Assembly (NCBI RefSeq): GCF_001894885.1
Contig: NZ_BCXB01000019.1
Coordinates: 1-64,000 of the forward strand
DNA from: Rhodococcus marinonascens NBRC 14363
Lineage (GTDB): Bacteria > Actinomycetota > Actinomycetes > Mycobacteriales > Mycobacteriaceae
Length of the DNA: 64,000 nucleotides
Direction of reading: 5' to 3'
Below, in pieces: positions 15,656-24,606 of this stretch. Positions within the stretch are counted from its first letter, which is position 1, and each line of letters starts with the position of its first letter. The notes beneath the pieces were generated by a model, which worked only from the letters and a program-made list of their open reading frames with translations, was not told the DNA's origin and did no database searches. The translations under genes and the position numbers were made by a program.

Positions 15656-16705
15656 ATGGCCGTTCCCGCTGGGACCACCAGTGGAGCGCCAGCCCAAACC
15701 GCGGCCGGGGATTCGAACCCCGGCCGCGGTGCGCGTGAGAAGAGCGAGAGCGGTAGACGCATGGGGCTGAGTAGTCGTCGTGCGTGGCTGTTCATCGTTC
15801 CCGCGTTGTCCGTGCTGGCTGTTGTCATCGGGTACCCGGTGATCCGGGCAGTTGTGATGTCGTTCGAGAAGGACGCCGGTCTCGATCCGGTGACGGGCAT
15901 GTTCACTCCGGGTGGCTGGGCTGGACTCACCAACTACACACACTGGATCCTGCAGCAGTGCACGTTTCCAGGCGGCGTGGTTGCGTCGTGCCCGCCGGGC
16001 ACGCTGGGTTCGCAGTTCTGGTCGGCCGTAGGCAACACCGCGTTCTTCACCGTTGTGACGGTGAGCATCGAGATCACGATCGGCCTGTGGATGGCGATCA
16101 TCATGGGCAAGACGTTCAAGGGCCGCGCTCTGCTGCGTGCGGCGGTCCTGATCCCGTGGGCCATCCCGACTGCGGTCACAGCCAAGCTCTGGTACTTCAT
16201 CTTCGCGTACGACGGCATCGTCAACCGCCTGCTCGGAACCGAGATCCTGTGGACGTCGGACTCCTGGCCCGCCCGGTTCGCGGTGATCATCTCGGACGTC
16301 TGGAAGACCACACCCTTCATGGCCCTTCTGATCCTGGCAGGGCTGCAGATGATCCCGCAGGATATCTACGAGGCGGCCAAGGTGGACGGCGCTTCCGCGT
16401 GGCAGAGGTTCCGGCAGATCACGCTCCCGTTGGTGAAGCCGGCGTTGATGGTCGCCATTCTGTTCCGCACCATGGACGCACTACGGATGTACGACCTGCC
16501 CGCAATCCTCACCGAAGGCAATCCCGCTACCAGGACGGTTTCCATCCTTGTGGTTGACCAGGTGCGGCAAGGCTTCAACAGCGCGTCCGCACTGTCGACC
16601 ATTACCTTCCTCATGATCTTCGCGGTGGCGTTCGTCCTGGTGAAGTTCCTCGGTGCCAATGCCGTCGAAACGCAGGAAGCCCAGCGGAAGGGGCCGAAAT
16701 CGTGA
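15656..16705 (+). CDS. sugA: sugar ABC transporter permease, SugA-like, 349 aa
   Basis: A MalF/UgpA-type permease with six hydrophobic segments (first: AWLFIVPALSVLAVVIGYPVI) and the EAA loop YEAAKVDGASAWQRFRQITL, which contacts the ATPase. CAGGAG at 15645-15650 is spaced correctly for ATG 15656; a GTG two codons earlier overlaps the box. The first ~40 residues are polar and poorly conserved, and their DNA holds a strong hairpin (15698-15730). The stop overlaps the start of the next permease gene (GTGA). Confidence 0.85.
   Translation: MAVPAGTTSGAPAQTAAGDSNPGRGAREKSESGRRMGLSSRRAWLFIVPALSVLAVVIGYPVIRAVVMSFEKDAGLDPVTGMFTPGGWAGLTNYTHWILQQCTFPGGVVASCPPGTLGSQFWSAVGNTAFFTVVTVSIEITIGLWMAIIMGKTFKGRALLRAAVLIPWAIPTAVTAKLWYFIFAYDGIVNRLLGTEILWTSDSWPARFAVIISDVWKTTPFMALLILAGLQMIPQDIYEAAKVDGASAWQRFRQITLPLVKPALMVAILFRTMDALRMYDLPAILTEGNPATRTVSILVVDQVRQGFNSASALSTITFLMIFAVAFVLVKFLGANAVETQEAQRKGPKS
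15698..15730. other. strong GC hairpin inside the start of the permease gene
   Basis: Perfect 13-base arms (15698-15710 and 15718-15730) enclose the loop ATTCGAA, within codons ~15-25 of sugA, about 75-105 bases after the binding-protein stop. It could stabilise the upstream lpqY message or slow the permease reading. On the minus strand the loop region resembles a tRNA T-arm (GGTTCGAATCC), but no tRNA body is present. Confidence 0.6.
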
Positions 16706-17598
16706 CCCATCGCGTCTTGGAGACGGATGCTCCGCCGACCTCGTCGTTGAAGCTGAACCTTCCGAAGGTCCCCTCGTTCAAGAATTCCCGCATCTACATC
16801 GGTGTCACGATCATTCTCGTGTGGGGGCTGGCGCCGTTCTACTGGATGGTAGTGACGGCCTTCCGTGACCCCGACTACACATTCGACACCACCCCCTGGC
16901 CCACGCATCTCACGCTCGAGAACTTCCAGAACGCACTGTCGACGAGCAGCGGAAATAATTTCACCCGGGCCGTCGTGAACAGCATGATCATCGGCGGGGT
17001 CACCACCGGGGTCGCCCTCGTGGTGGGCATTTTCACCGCGTATGCGCTGGCACGCATCGAGTTTCGCTTCAAGTACTTGGTGGTCGGTATCGTGCTCGGC
17101 GCATCGATGTTCCCCGTCGTCGCGCTGGTCACCCCGTTGTTCCAGTTGTTCACGAACATCGGCTGGATCGGCAGTTATCAGGCGATGATCATCCCGAACA
17201 TCTCGTTTGTCCTGCCGCTCACCATCTACACGCTGACGTCGTTTTTCAGGGATCTCCCCTGGGAACTCGAGGAGGCGGCTCGGATCGACGGTGCCAGTCG
17301 CGGCCAGGCGTTCCGACTAGTGATGCTGCCGCTCGCGGCGCCGGCGCTGTTCACCACCGCGATCCTCGCGTTCATCGCGACCGTCAACGAGTACCTGCTC
17401 GCCAGCCAACTCTCCAGCGCCGCCACTGAACCGGTCACCGTCGCGATTGCCCGGTTCTCCGGCAACGACCCGCACGTCGTGCCTTATGCGGCGATCATGG
17501 CCGCGGGCACCATCGTCACGATTCCGCTGGTGATCATGGTGCTGCTGTTCCAGCGCCGCATAGTGTCGGGGCTGACGGCCGGTGGTGTAAAGAGCTAA
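16702..17598 (+). CDS. sugB: sugar ABC transporter permease, SugB-like, 298 aa
   Basis: A MalG-type inner-membrane permease: first membrane helix IYIGVTIILVWGLAPFYWMV, six segments in all, and the EAA loop LEEAARIDGASRGQAFRLVM. GTG at 16702 overlaps the stop of the previous permease, giving tight coupling. With SugA it should form the translocation channel energised by the ATPase at 13124. Full length for the family. Confidence 0.85.
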   Translation: MTHRVLETDAPPTSSLKLNLPKVPSFKNSRIYIGVTIILVWGLAPFYWMVVTAFRDPDYTFDTTPWPTHLTLENFQNALSTSSGNNFTRAVVNSMIIGGVTTGVALVVGIFTAYALARIEFRFKYLVVGIVLGASMFPVVALVTPLFQLFTNIGWIGSYQAMIIPNISFVLPLTIYTLTSFFRDLPWELEEAARIDGASRGQAFRLVMLPLAAPALFTTAILAFIATVNEYLLASQLSSAATEPVTVAIARFSGNDPHVVPYAAIMAAGTIVTIPLVIMVLLFQRRIVSGLTAGGVKS

Positions 17599-17649
17599 CC
17601 GGTCGAGCGAAGCGAGGGGAATTTGGACCGGTCGAGCGAAGCGAGGGGA
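17598..17649. repeat. 23-bp direct repeat, two copies 29 bp apart
   Basis: Copies at 17598-17620 and 17627-17649 are identical (core GGTCGAGCGAAGCGAGGGG). The core is itself partly palindromic (CGAGCGAAGCGAG). The first copy starts on the stop codon of sugB; the second supplies the GGGGAG ribosome binding region of the next small gene. Confidence 0.85.
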
Positions 17650-17659
17650 GACTGAACCG

Positions 17660-17851
17660 ATGCACCCGGTTGCGAAGCGCCAGCGACTCGAGGTCTTGAT
17701 CGGGATCCTCGGGTTCTTCACGTCGATGGCGTTCATCGCGGCGGTCGTCGAGGTCGCGCGCGGCGACCCCGGCATCATGCCGGCGCTGGTGCTACTCGGC
17801 TGCTTGGTGCTGACGGGCCTGGCCGTTCTAGCCCGGAGTCGCCTCCGCTGA
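17660..17851 (+). CDS. small membrane protein, 63 aa
   Basis: Two hydrophobic helices (VLIGILGFFTSMAFIAAVVE and PALVLLGCLVLTGLAVLA) flanked by basic ends give a compact hairpin membrane protein. A GGGGAG box precedes the ATG at 17660. It follows the sugar importer by 62 bases and may be co-transcribed; a terminator follows. Function unknown. Confidence 0.65.
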   Translation: MHPVAKRQRLEVLIGILGFFTSMAFIAAVVEVARGDPGIMPALVLLGCLVLTGLAVLARSRLR

Positions 17852-17871
17852 AACAGGCGGAGTCGAACGCA

Positions 17872-17903
17872 AAAGGCGAATGTACCGAGGTACATTCGCC
17901 TTT
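17872..17903. terminator. bidirectional terminator hairpin
   Basis: Arms AAAGGCGAATGTACC (17872-17886) and its complement (17889-17903) pair perfectly with a tiny loop. The A-run before and T-run after make it a good terminator in both directions. It separates the importer operon from the convergent ino1 gene. Confidence 0.85.
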
Positions 17904-17926
17904 AGCTGAGCGACCAATGTGGGGGA

Positions 17927-19009
17927 TTACGCGTCGATGATGAACGCCTCGAGCTCGCTGCGAGCCTTGTCGTCCGCCATCTGGACCGGCGGGGACTTCA
18001 TCAGGTAGGCGGACGCCGGGTAGACGGGTCCGCCGATGCCGCGGTCCTTGGCGATCTTGGCGGCGCGGACCGCGTCGATGATGATGCCGGCCGAGTTGGG
18101 GGAGTCCCAGACCTCGAGCTTGTACTCCAGGTTGAGTGGGACGTCTCCGAATGCACGCCCCTCGAGACGGACGTACGCCCACTTGCGGTCGTCGAGCCAG
18201 CCGACGTGATCCGACGGACCGATGTGCACGTTGCCGGCGCCGAGGTCGCGGGTCAGGTTGGAGGTGACGGCCTGCGTCTTGGAGATCTTCTTGGACTCCA
18301 GGCGCTCACGTTCGAGCATGTTCTTGAAGTCCATGTTGCCGCCCACGTTGAGCTGCATGGTGCGGTCGAGCTGCACGCCGCGGTCTTCGAAGAGCTTCGC
18401 CATCACGCGGTGAGTAATGGTGGCGCCGACCTGCGACTTGATGTCGTCGCCGACGATCGGAACGCCGGCGTCCTTGAACTTCGCGGCCCACTCGGGGTCG
18501 GACGCGATGAACACGGGCAGCGCGTTGACGAACCCGACGCCGGCATCGATGGCGCACTGGGCATAGAACTTGTCGGCGTTCTCGGAACCCACGGGCAGGT
18601 ACGAGACCAGCACGTCGACCTCGGCGTCCTTCAGTGCCTGGACGACGTCGACGGGCTCGGCCTCGGAGAGCTCGATGGTCTCGGCGTAGTACTTGCCGAT
18701 GCCGTCGAGGGTGGGGCCGCGCAACACGGGAACGCCGGCCGGCGGAACGTCAGCGATCTTGATGGTGTTGTTTTCGCTGGCGAAGATGGCCTCGGAGAGG
18801 TCGAATCCGACCTTCTTGGCGTCGACATCGAAAGCTGCGACAAACTGGACGTCGCGGACGTGATAGCTGCCGAACTTGACGTGCATGAGGCCGGGGACGG
18901 TCGCCGTCTCGTCGGCATCCTTGTAGTACTGCACGCCCTGGACCAGGGACGAGGCACAGTTCCCCACGCCCACAATGGCCACGCGCACCGCGGTGCTGTT
19001 CTCACCCAT
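17927..19009 (-). CDS. ino1: inositol-3-phosphate synthase, 360 aa
   Basis: Converts glucose 6-phosphate to inositol 3-phosphate with NAD, the first step toward phosphatidylinositol, mannosides and mycothiol. The N-terminal Rossmann motif [20 protein letters not shown], the words [20 protein letters not shown] and [15 protein letters not shown], and [12 protein letters not shown] followed by a lysine-rich SKKISKTQ active-site region are diagnostic of the actinobacterial enzyme. Length is as expected. The ATG at 19009 lies inside the end of the PadR gene (8-base overlap), so the two form an operon as in mycobacteria (Rv0047c-Rv0046c). Confidence 0.95.
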   Translation of the reverse strand: MGENSTAVRVAIVGVGNCASSLVQGVQYYKDADETATVPGLMHVKFGSYHVRDVQFVAAFDVDAKKVGFDLSEAIFASENNTIKIADVPPAGVPVLRGPTLDGIGKYYAETIELSEAEPVDVVQALKDAEVDVLVSYLPVGSENADKFYAQCAIDAGVGFVNALPVFIASDPEWAAKFKDAGVPIVGDDIKSQVGATITHRVMAKLFEDRGVQLDRTMQLNVGGNMDFKNMLERERLESKKISKTQAVTSNLTRDLGAGNVHIGPSDHVGWLDDRKWAYVRLEGRAFGDVPLNLEYKLEVWDSPNSAGIIIDAVRAAKIAKDRGIGGPVYPASAYLMKSPPVQMADDKARSELEAFIIDA

Positions 19010-19559
19010 TGTCGGGTTCTCCTTCTTTCTTAGGTGTTGCTGTCGATTGCTCGGCGGCGATCAGTTCGTTGAGCCAGCGCACTTCGCGTTCGCTGGATTC
19101 GAGACCGAGTTGGTGGAGCTGTTTTGTGTAGCGATCCAGCGTGCCGCTGGCTCTTCCGATCGCGTCTCGGAGCGCTTCGCGGCGCTCCTCGACCTGGCGG
19201 CGTCGGCCTTCGAGGATCCGCATCCGAGCTTCCGCGGGAGTGCGACTGAAGAATGCCAGATGAACACCGAATCCGTCATCGGTGTAGTTCTGCGGACCTG
19301 TGTCAGCGACCAGTTCCTCGAACCGCATCTTGCCGATCGGGGTGAGCTGGTAGACGCGGCGGGCACGTCGCTTGGCGGTCCCCGGCGGTCTTGCGTCCTC
19401 GGCGATCAACCCGTCCGCCTGCATGCGTCGAAGCGTCGGGTAGAGGGAACCGTAGGAAAAGGCGCGAAATGCGCCCAGGAGTCCGGTCAACCGCTTGCGC
19501 AGCTCGTATCCGTGCATGGGTGACCCGTGGAGCAGTCCGAGAATCGCCAATTCGAGCAT
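19002..19559 (-). CDS. PadR-family transcriptional regulator, 185 aa
   Basis: N-terminal winged helix typical of Pad[21 protein letters not shown], then [21 protein letters not shown]-terminal coiled dimerisation region follows ([19 protein letters not shown]). The ATG at 19559 has an AGGGGGTGG region just upstream; longer in-frame starts lie beyond the likely promoter. It overlaps ino1 by 8 bases and is probably an autoregulated repressor also governing inositol synthesis. A palindrome near its promoter (19608-19624) is the likely operator. Confidence 0.9.
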   Translation of the reverse strand: MLELAILGLLHGSPMHGYELRKRLTGLLGAFRAFSYGSLYPTLRRMQADGLIAEDARPPGTAKRRARRVYQLTPIGKMRFEELVADTGPQNYTDDGFGVHLAFFSRTPAEARMRILEGRRRQVEERREALRDAIGRASGTLDRYTKQLHQLGLESSEREVRWLNELIAAEQSTATPKKEGEPDNG

Positions 19560-19607
19560 GTCCACCCCCTGAGTCGCCCAACCTAACCATGTAATGCCAT
19601 CGGCAAC

Positions 19608-19627
19608 TATATCGTACCGATATATAG
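19608..19627. promoter_or_regulatory. candidate PadR operator palindrome
   Basis: TATATCG and CGATATA flank the triplet TAC (19608-19624), a perfect 7-base inverted repeat in an unusually AT-rich patch 49 bases upstream of the PadR start. A related CGATACG follows. Position and symmetry suit PadR autoregulation. Confidence 0.5.
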
Positions 19628-19860
19628 AACGATACGCCGAGCCGATACATGCGCCACGGATACCGCGGGTTGATTCGTCCAGGTGCGTGCGTTTCGGGGG
19701 TACGTGCACCTAGTCGCGTCCAGTTGGTTGTGCCCGGTGTCACACGGGTGTCGTCTGACCGACCGGATGTCACATCGGGCGAGCGTGACGGGGCACACGG
19801 CCGAGAGTGAAAATGGGAGTCGCACTAGCCATACCGGCGTACGCACGTACTCTGGTCTGC

Positions 19861-20280
19861 GTGCGGATACAGCGGCAGATGGTGGACTACGCGCTTCAGC
19901 GCCGGTCTCTCCTGGCCGAGGTCTACTCAGGCAGGACGGGTGTCACGGAGGTGTGTGACGCCAGCCCATACCTGCTCCGAGCTGCAAAGTTTCACGGCAA
20001 GGGCAGTGATGTGGTATGCCCTATCTGTCGCAAGGAGCAGCTGACTCTGGTCTCCTGGGTCTTCGGTGACAAGTTGGGTTCCGTATCGGGTTCGGCTCGT
20101 ACGGCAGAAGAGCTGGTGCGTCTGGCGTCCACTCAGGAAGAGTTCTCGGTTCATGTGGTCGAGGTGTGCCGGACATGTAGCTGGAATCACCTGGTTCAGT
20201 CCTATGTTCTCGGTAAGCTACCTGCACCGAAAAGTCCGAGGCGGTCTTTGTCGCGGCCACGTCGGACCGCGAGCGAGTAG
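19861..20280 (+). CDS. DUF5318 domain protein, 139 aa
   Basis: Close in sequence and position to mycobacterial Rv0049: VDYALQRRSLLAEVYSGRTG, VCPICRKEQLTLVSWVFGDK, CRTCSWNHLVQSYVLG. Two Cys-x-x-Cys pairs (CPIC and CRTC) suggest a zinc ribbon. I use GTG 19861 because similarity begins at that residue; ATGs at 19807 and 19813 would add 16-18 residues, and no start has a strong ribosome site. It is upstream of ponA and conserved there, so a link to cell-wall synthesis is plausible but unproven. Confidence 0.8.
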   Translation: MRIQRQMVDYALQRRSLLAEVYSGRTGVTEVCDASPYLLRAAKFHGKGSDVVCPICRKEQLTLVSWVFGDKLGSVSGSARTAEELVRLASTQEEFSVHVVEVCRTCSWNHLVQSYVLGKLPAPKSPRRSLSRPRRTASE

Positions 20281-20298
20281 GACCTGTCCGGAGACGGA

Positions 20299-20342
20299 AC
20301 TTGGGCCGAGTATTTCGCACACTTGGGCCGAGTATTTCGCAC
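20299..20342. repeat. 22-bp perfect tandem repeat, two copies
   Basis: Copies 20299-20320 and 20321-20342 are identical (core TTGGGCCGAGTATTTCGCAC). They lie between the DUF5318 stop and the ponA ribosome site, so they are part of the ponA leader or promoter. Confidence 0.9.
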
Positions 20343-20391
20343 AGTAGTAACGCAGGACTGAATCAGGTCCACAACCACTGGAGATTTGTAC

Positions 20392-22902
20392 GTGAGTTCC
20401 CCCCGCAGCAACGCCCCGGGTGACCGACCGAACGGACCGAGACGACCGAGCGGCCCCCCGCCGCAGGGACGCCCCGGAGGTCCACCACCCCACGGCGGAC
20501 AGCCTGCGGGTGCGCCCCCGCCCCGACGCATGCCGTTTCCGCCTCCGCAGGGCGCGGGTCGTCCTCCGGGGCCCCCGCCGCACCGCCCCGGGCCCCCGCC
20601 ACAAGGTGGTGGCCGCCCCCCGGGCCCTCCCCCGCGTCGTCCCGGTCCGCCGCCCCGGCGCCCCGGGCCCCCGCCCGGACGTCCCGCACCAGGTGCGCCA
20701 GAGACCCGCAACCAATCGGGTCCCGGTGGACGTCCGCCCGGCCCCCCGCCGTCGAACGGTCGCAAGACCGGCGGTGGCGGCCGTGGTGGCGAACCCCCGA
20801 GGGGTGGCAGAAAGGCAGCCGCGAAGAAAAAGAAGAAGTCGGTGTGGAAGATCGTTCGGCGGACGGCCTACACGGGTGTCGCACTTGGTCTCATCATCCC
20901 GATCTTGGTGTTCATGGCGGCCTACGTCGTTCAGGAAGTCCCGCGTCCCGGCGACCTCAAGACCAACCAGGTGGCCACGATCTACGCGGCCGATGGAACG
21001 TCCGTGATCAGCAAGGTTGTGCCGCCGGAAGGTAACCGCTCCGAGGTGACGCTGGACCAGATTCCGAAGCACACACGTGACGCCGTCCTGGCCGCCGAGG
21101 ACCGGGACTTCTACACGAACCCCGGCTTCTCCATCGGTGGTTTTGTGCGCGCCGCTCGCGACAATGTCCAGGGCAAGGAAAGCGCCGGCGGTGGCTCGAC
21201 CATCACCCAGCAGTATGTGAAGAAGACAATGGTCGGTTCCGACCGCTCGCTGACGCGAAAGATGAAGGAACTCGTCATCGCGTCGAAGATGGCCCGCGAA
21301 TGGACGAAGGACGACATCCTCGCCGCGTACCTCAACACCATCTACTTCGGCCGTGGTGCGTATGGCATCGAAGCGGCGTCGAAGGCGTACTTCAACAAAC
21401 CGGTCGAGCAGTTGACGATCGAGGAGAGCGCCGTTCTGGCGTCGTCGATCCAGCTGCCGTCACTGCTCGATCCGGAGACCAACCCGGACGGTGCACAGGC
21501 GCGTTGGAACTACGTGCTCGACGGGATGGTCACGGCCGGAACGCTCGAGCAGTCGGTCAGGGCCGGCATGCAATACCCCGCTTATGTGCCGCTGGCCCAG
21601 GTGGACCAGGGCGGCCAGGACTCGGGGCCGGAAGGGTTGATCAAGAACCAGGTTCTGCGTGAGCTGGGCGAGGCGGGGATCAGCGAACAGCTACTCAACA
21701 CCGAGGGCTTGGATATCACGACCACGATCGATCCCACGGCCCAGGCTGCTGCCGTGGATGCCGTTAGCTCCAACATGACGGGTGAGTCGGAGAACCTGCG
21801 CGCCGCTGTCGTGTCGGTGGATCCCAAGACCGGCGCGGTGCGGGCGTACTACGGCGGCGAGGACGGCGTCGGTTATGACTTCGCGAATGCAGGCCTACAG
21901 ACCGGTTCATCGTTCAAGGTGTTCGGGCTCGCGGCAGCACTCGACCAGGGCATCCCGCTGTCACAGATGTACGACAGCTCGGAACTCACGGTCAACGGCA
22001 TCACCATCGGCAACGTCGGAGGCGAGAGCTGTGGCACCTGCACCATCGCCGAGGCGCTGAAGCGGTCCCTCAACACCAGTTTCTACCGCATGCAACTCGA
22101 ACTCGACGGCGGGCCGCAGTCCATCGCGGACATCGCTCACAAGGCGGGTATACCGGAAGACATCCCGGGCGTCGGACCATCACTGAAAGAATCCGACGGC
22201 AGTGCTCCGAACAACGGCATCGTTCTCGGCCAGTATCTGTCGCGTCCGATCGACATGGCGTCGGCATATGCCACGCTGGCCGACTCGGGCACGTACCACG
22301 CCCCATACTTCGTCCAGAAGGTGGTGAGCGCAGACGGCACGGTGTTGTTCGACCGCGGCATCGTCCCCGGTGAGGATCGCATCGACAGGGCTGTTGCCGA
22401 CAACGTCACTGCGGCGATGGAACCCATCGCCGCGTATTCACGCAACCACAACCTGGCAGGTGGGCGTCCGTCGGCAGCGAAGACGGGTACCACACAACTG
22501 GGTGACACCGGTGAGAACAAGGACGCCTGGATGATTGGCTACACGCCGTCGCTGTCGACTGCGGTTTGGGTCGGAACCACTGACGGTCAGGCTCTGCGGA
22601 GCAGCAGCGGCGGACAGATCTACGGCTCCGGTATACCTTCGGACATCTGGGAGGACACGATGGACGACGCTCTGAAGGGCACTTCCGTCGAGAGGTTCCC
22701 GAAGCCCGGGGCCATCGGTGGTCAATCGGGTGTCCCGTCGTTCACCGGGCCCCCGCCCACGACGACCTCGGCACCGCCGACGAGTACGTTCGAATTTCCG
22801 ACGGATCTCTTGCCGCCAGTGTTCGAGCCGACGCCGGTCGAGATCCTGCCCGGGATCTCCATTCCGATTCCGCGCCTGGTTCCACGGCAGCCCCCCGGGT
22901 AG
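20392..22902 (+). CDS. ponA: class A penicillin-binding protein (PBP1), 836 aa
   Basis: A bifunctional peptidoglycan synthase of the cell envelope. A Pro/Gly/Arg-rich cytoplasmic tail of ~150 residues ends in a lysine run, followed by one membrane helix (about 158-181). A GT51 glycosyltransferase domain has the motifs AAEDRDFY, GGSTITQQYVKK and YLNTIYFGRGAYG (about 215-385). The transpeptidase has its nucleophile in SSFK (about 506), SLN at about 558 and KTGTT at about 697. A Pro/Thr-rich tail ends the protein. GTG 20392 is chosen because GGAG is 8 bases upstream; a TTG two codons earlier is too close to the box. The gene context equals mycobacterial ponA1. Confidence 0.95.
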   Translation: MSSPRSNAPGDRPNGPRRPSGPPPQGRPGGPPPHGGQPAGAPPPRRMPFPPPQGAGRPPGPPPHRPGPPPQGGGRPPGPPPRRPGPPPRRPGPPPGRPAPGAPETRNQSGPGGRPPGPPPSNGRKTGGGGRGGEPPRGGRKAAAKKKKKSVWKIVRRTAYTGVALGLIIPILVFMAAYVVQEVPRPGDLKTNQVATIYAADGTSVISKVVPPEGNRSEVTLDQIPKHTRDAVLAAEDRDFYTNPGFSIGGFVRAARDNVQGKESAGGGSTITQQYVKKTMVGSDRSLTRKMKELVIASKMAREWTKDDILAAYLNTIYFGRGAYGIEAASKAYFNKPVEQLTIEESAVLASSIQLPSLLDPETNPDGAQARWNYVLDGMVTAGTLEQSVRAGMQYPAYVPLAQVDQGGQDSGPEGLIKNQVLRELGEAGISEQLLNTEGLDITTTIDPTAQAAAVDAVSSNMTGESENLRAAVVSVDPKTGAVRAYYGGEDGVGYDFANAGLQTGSSFKVFGLAAALDQGIPLSQMYDSSELTVNGITIGNVGGESCGTCTIAEALKRSLNTSFYRMQLELDGGPQSIADIAHKAGIPEDIPGVGPSLKESDGSAPNNGIVLGQYLSRPIDMASAYATLADSGTYHAPYFVQKVVSADGTVLFDRGIVPGEDRIDRAVADNVTAAMEPIAAYSRNHNLAGGRPSAAKTGTTQLGDTGENKDAWMIGYTPSLSTAVWVGTTDGQALRSSSGGQIYGSGIPSDIWEDTMDDALKGTSVERFPKPGAIGGQSGVPSFTGPPPTTTSAPPTSTFEFPTDLLPPVFEPTPVEILPGISIPIPRLVPRQPPG

Positions 22903-22980
22903 CCAATCGGTGCAACCGAACACGGGCGCGGGTGGGCGGTAGGTTCCGACGGGGTAGCGGGCGACCGGTAGCCTCGCGGA

Positions 22981-24606
22981 GTGGCCGAGAACGCTGATGC
23001 GCATACCGTGCGAGATGCGGGCGAGCCGGAGTTCGTCTCGCCCGCGCCCCTGGCGGAGGATAGGCGTTCCGCGGATTGGCGGGATCTTCCCGGTCGCACC
23101 GACCCGCTGACCGCAGACCTCTCCGCAGTGATCGGTGGTCCGGTCGGCCGGCATGCGGTGGTGGGGCGAAGTCGATTTTTCACGCCGATGCGCGCCATAC
23201 TGTTGCTGGCAGTCTTGTTTCTGACGCTGGGCTGGTTCGCGAAGGCGCCGTGCATCCAACAGGCGCCATTAGGTGAGAACGGCGCGCTCGCGCTGGACTG
23301 GAGTGGTAGTCGGCAATATGTGGCGATGTGCTACTCGGACACGGTGCCGCTTTACGGCGCGGAACGGCTGAACGAGGGCGCCTTCCCCTACAAGAAGTCG
23401 TGGGTGGAGGACGTCGGCAACGGCCAGGTTCAGCAACGTTACATGGAGTATCCGGTGATTGCCGGCCTCTACCAGTATGTCTCGATGACGGCCGCGAAGT
23501 CGTGGGATGCAGTTCACTGGCTGCCTGGTGCGCTGCAGGTCGTGACCTATTTCAACGTCGTTGCCTTCGGTCTGGCGCTGGCGTGGCTCATCACGGTGTG
23601 GGCAAGTGCGCTTCTGGCCGGTCGCCGAATCTGGGACGCCGCAATGGCCGCGGCGTCGCCTCTCGTGATCGTGCATGCGTTCACGAATTTCGACCCCCTT
23701 GCAACGGCTTTCGCGGCGGGCGGGTTGCTGGCATGGTCGAGGAAGCGGCCCGTGCTCGCCGGAATTCTGCTCGGGCTCGGCGGTGCGACCAAGCTGTATC
23801 CGCTGCTGCTCTTCGGACCTTTGCTGGTGTTGTGTCTACGGACGGGCAAAGTGCGAGACTGGGGGGTGGCCGCGCTGGCTGGTTTCGGCGCGTGGCTGGC
23901 GGTCAATCTGCCGATCGCCCTGCTGTTCCCGAGTGGATGGGCCGAGTTCTTCCGTCTCAACTCCGAGCGCGGTGCCGACCCCGATTCCGTATACAACGTC
24001 ATCACGTCGTTCACCGGCTGGGCCGGGTTCGACGGCGTCCTTCCGTCCGGTCAGTCCCCCACCGTCCTGAATACGGTGTCAATCTTGCTGTTCGCGGCGG
24101 TGTGCGTCGGAATCGGCTACATCGCCCTCACAGCACCAACCCGGCCGCGGCTGATGCAGCTGTGCTTCCTGGTGGTCGCGGGTTTCCTGCTCACGAACAA
24201 GGTGTGGAGCCCGCAGTATTCACTGTGGCTGGTGCCGTTGGCCGTTCTCGCCTTCCCCCACCGGCGGATACTGCTCGCGTGGATGACGATCGACGCGCTG
24301 GTGTGGGTGCCGCGAATGTTCTATTACCTCGGTACGTCGAACAAGGGCTTGCCCGAGCAGTGGTTCACCGCGACGGTGGTGGTTCGCGACGTCGCGGTGA
24401 TCATCATCTGTGCGCTGATCGTCCGTCAGATCTACCGACCCGACGAAGACCTGACGCGGTACGGTTTCATCGATGATCCGTCGGGAGGTGTGTTCGACCA
24501 GGCGCCCGACGCCCAACCGCAGTGGCTACCCACCTGGCTGCGCCCGCGATCGACGGTGGAAGCAGTTCCGGCCCAGAAGGTTCCGTTGGGAAACTCTGGA
24601 GCTTAG
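22981..24606 (+). CDS. GT87-family polytopic membrane protein (Rv0051-like), 541 aa
   Basis: About ten hydrophobic segments follow a polar ~70-residue N-terminus. YMEYPVIAGLYQYVSM, NFDPLATAFAAGGLLAWSRK, LGLGGATKLYPLLLFGPLLV and NKVWSPQYSLWLVPLAVLAF fit the GT87 (formerly DUF2029) family of polyprenyl-phosphate-mannose-dependent mannosyltransferases. It probably transfers sugars on the outer face of the membrane. It follows ponA by 78 bases as in mycobacteria. GTG 22981 lacks a strong ribosome box, so the start is less certain. The stop overlaps that of the convergent CD225 gene by 3 bases. Confidence 0.8.
   Translation: MAENADAHTVRDAGEPEFVSPAPLAEDRRSADWRDLPGRTDPLTADLSAVIGGPVGRHAVVGRSRFFTPMRAILLLAVLFLTLGWFAKAPCIQQAPLGENGALALDWSGSRQYVAMCYSDTVPLYGAERLNEGAFPYKKSWVEDVGNGQVQQRYMEYPVIAGLYQYVSMTAAKSWDAVHWLPGALQVVTYFNVVAFGLALAWLITVWASALLAGRRIWDAAMAAASPLVIVHAFTNFDPLATAFAAGGLLAWSRKRPVLAGILLGLGGATKLYPLLLFGPLLVLCLRTGKVRDWGVAALAGFGAWLAVNLPIALLFPSGWAEFFRLNSERGADPDSVYNVITSFTGWAGFDGVLPSGQSPTVLNTVSILLFAAVCVGIGYIALTAPTRPRLMQLCFLVVAGFLLTNKVWSPQYSLWLVPLAVLAFPHRRILLAWMTIDALVWVPRMFYYLGTSNKGLPEQWFTATVVVRDVAVIIICALIVRQIYRPDEDLTRYGFIDDPSGGVFDQAPDAQPQWLPTWLRPRSTVEAVPAQKVPLGNSGA

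Noticed and set aside
15698-15730. tRNA gene suggested by GGTTCGAATCC on the minus strand
   Set aside because: No acceptor, D or anticodon arm is found around it; the stem is longer than a T-arm and lies in the sugA reading frame.
14456-15943. 495-residue minus frame opposite the binding-protein gene
   Set aside because: Composition (Val/Arg/His rich, no motifs) is that of an antisense shadow of lpqY and sugA.
20202-20765. Gly/Arg/Pro-rich minus frame opposite ponA
   Set aside because: It is the complement of the Pro-rich N-terminal tail of the PBP; low complexity and no start signal.
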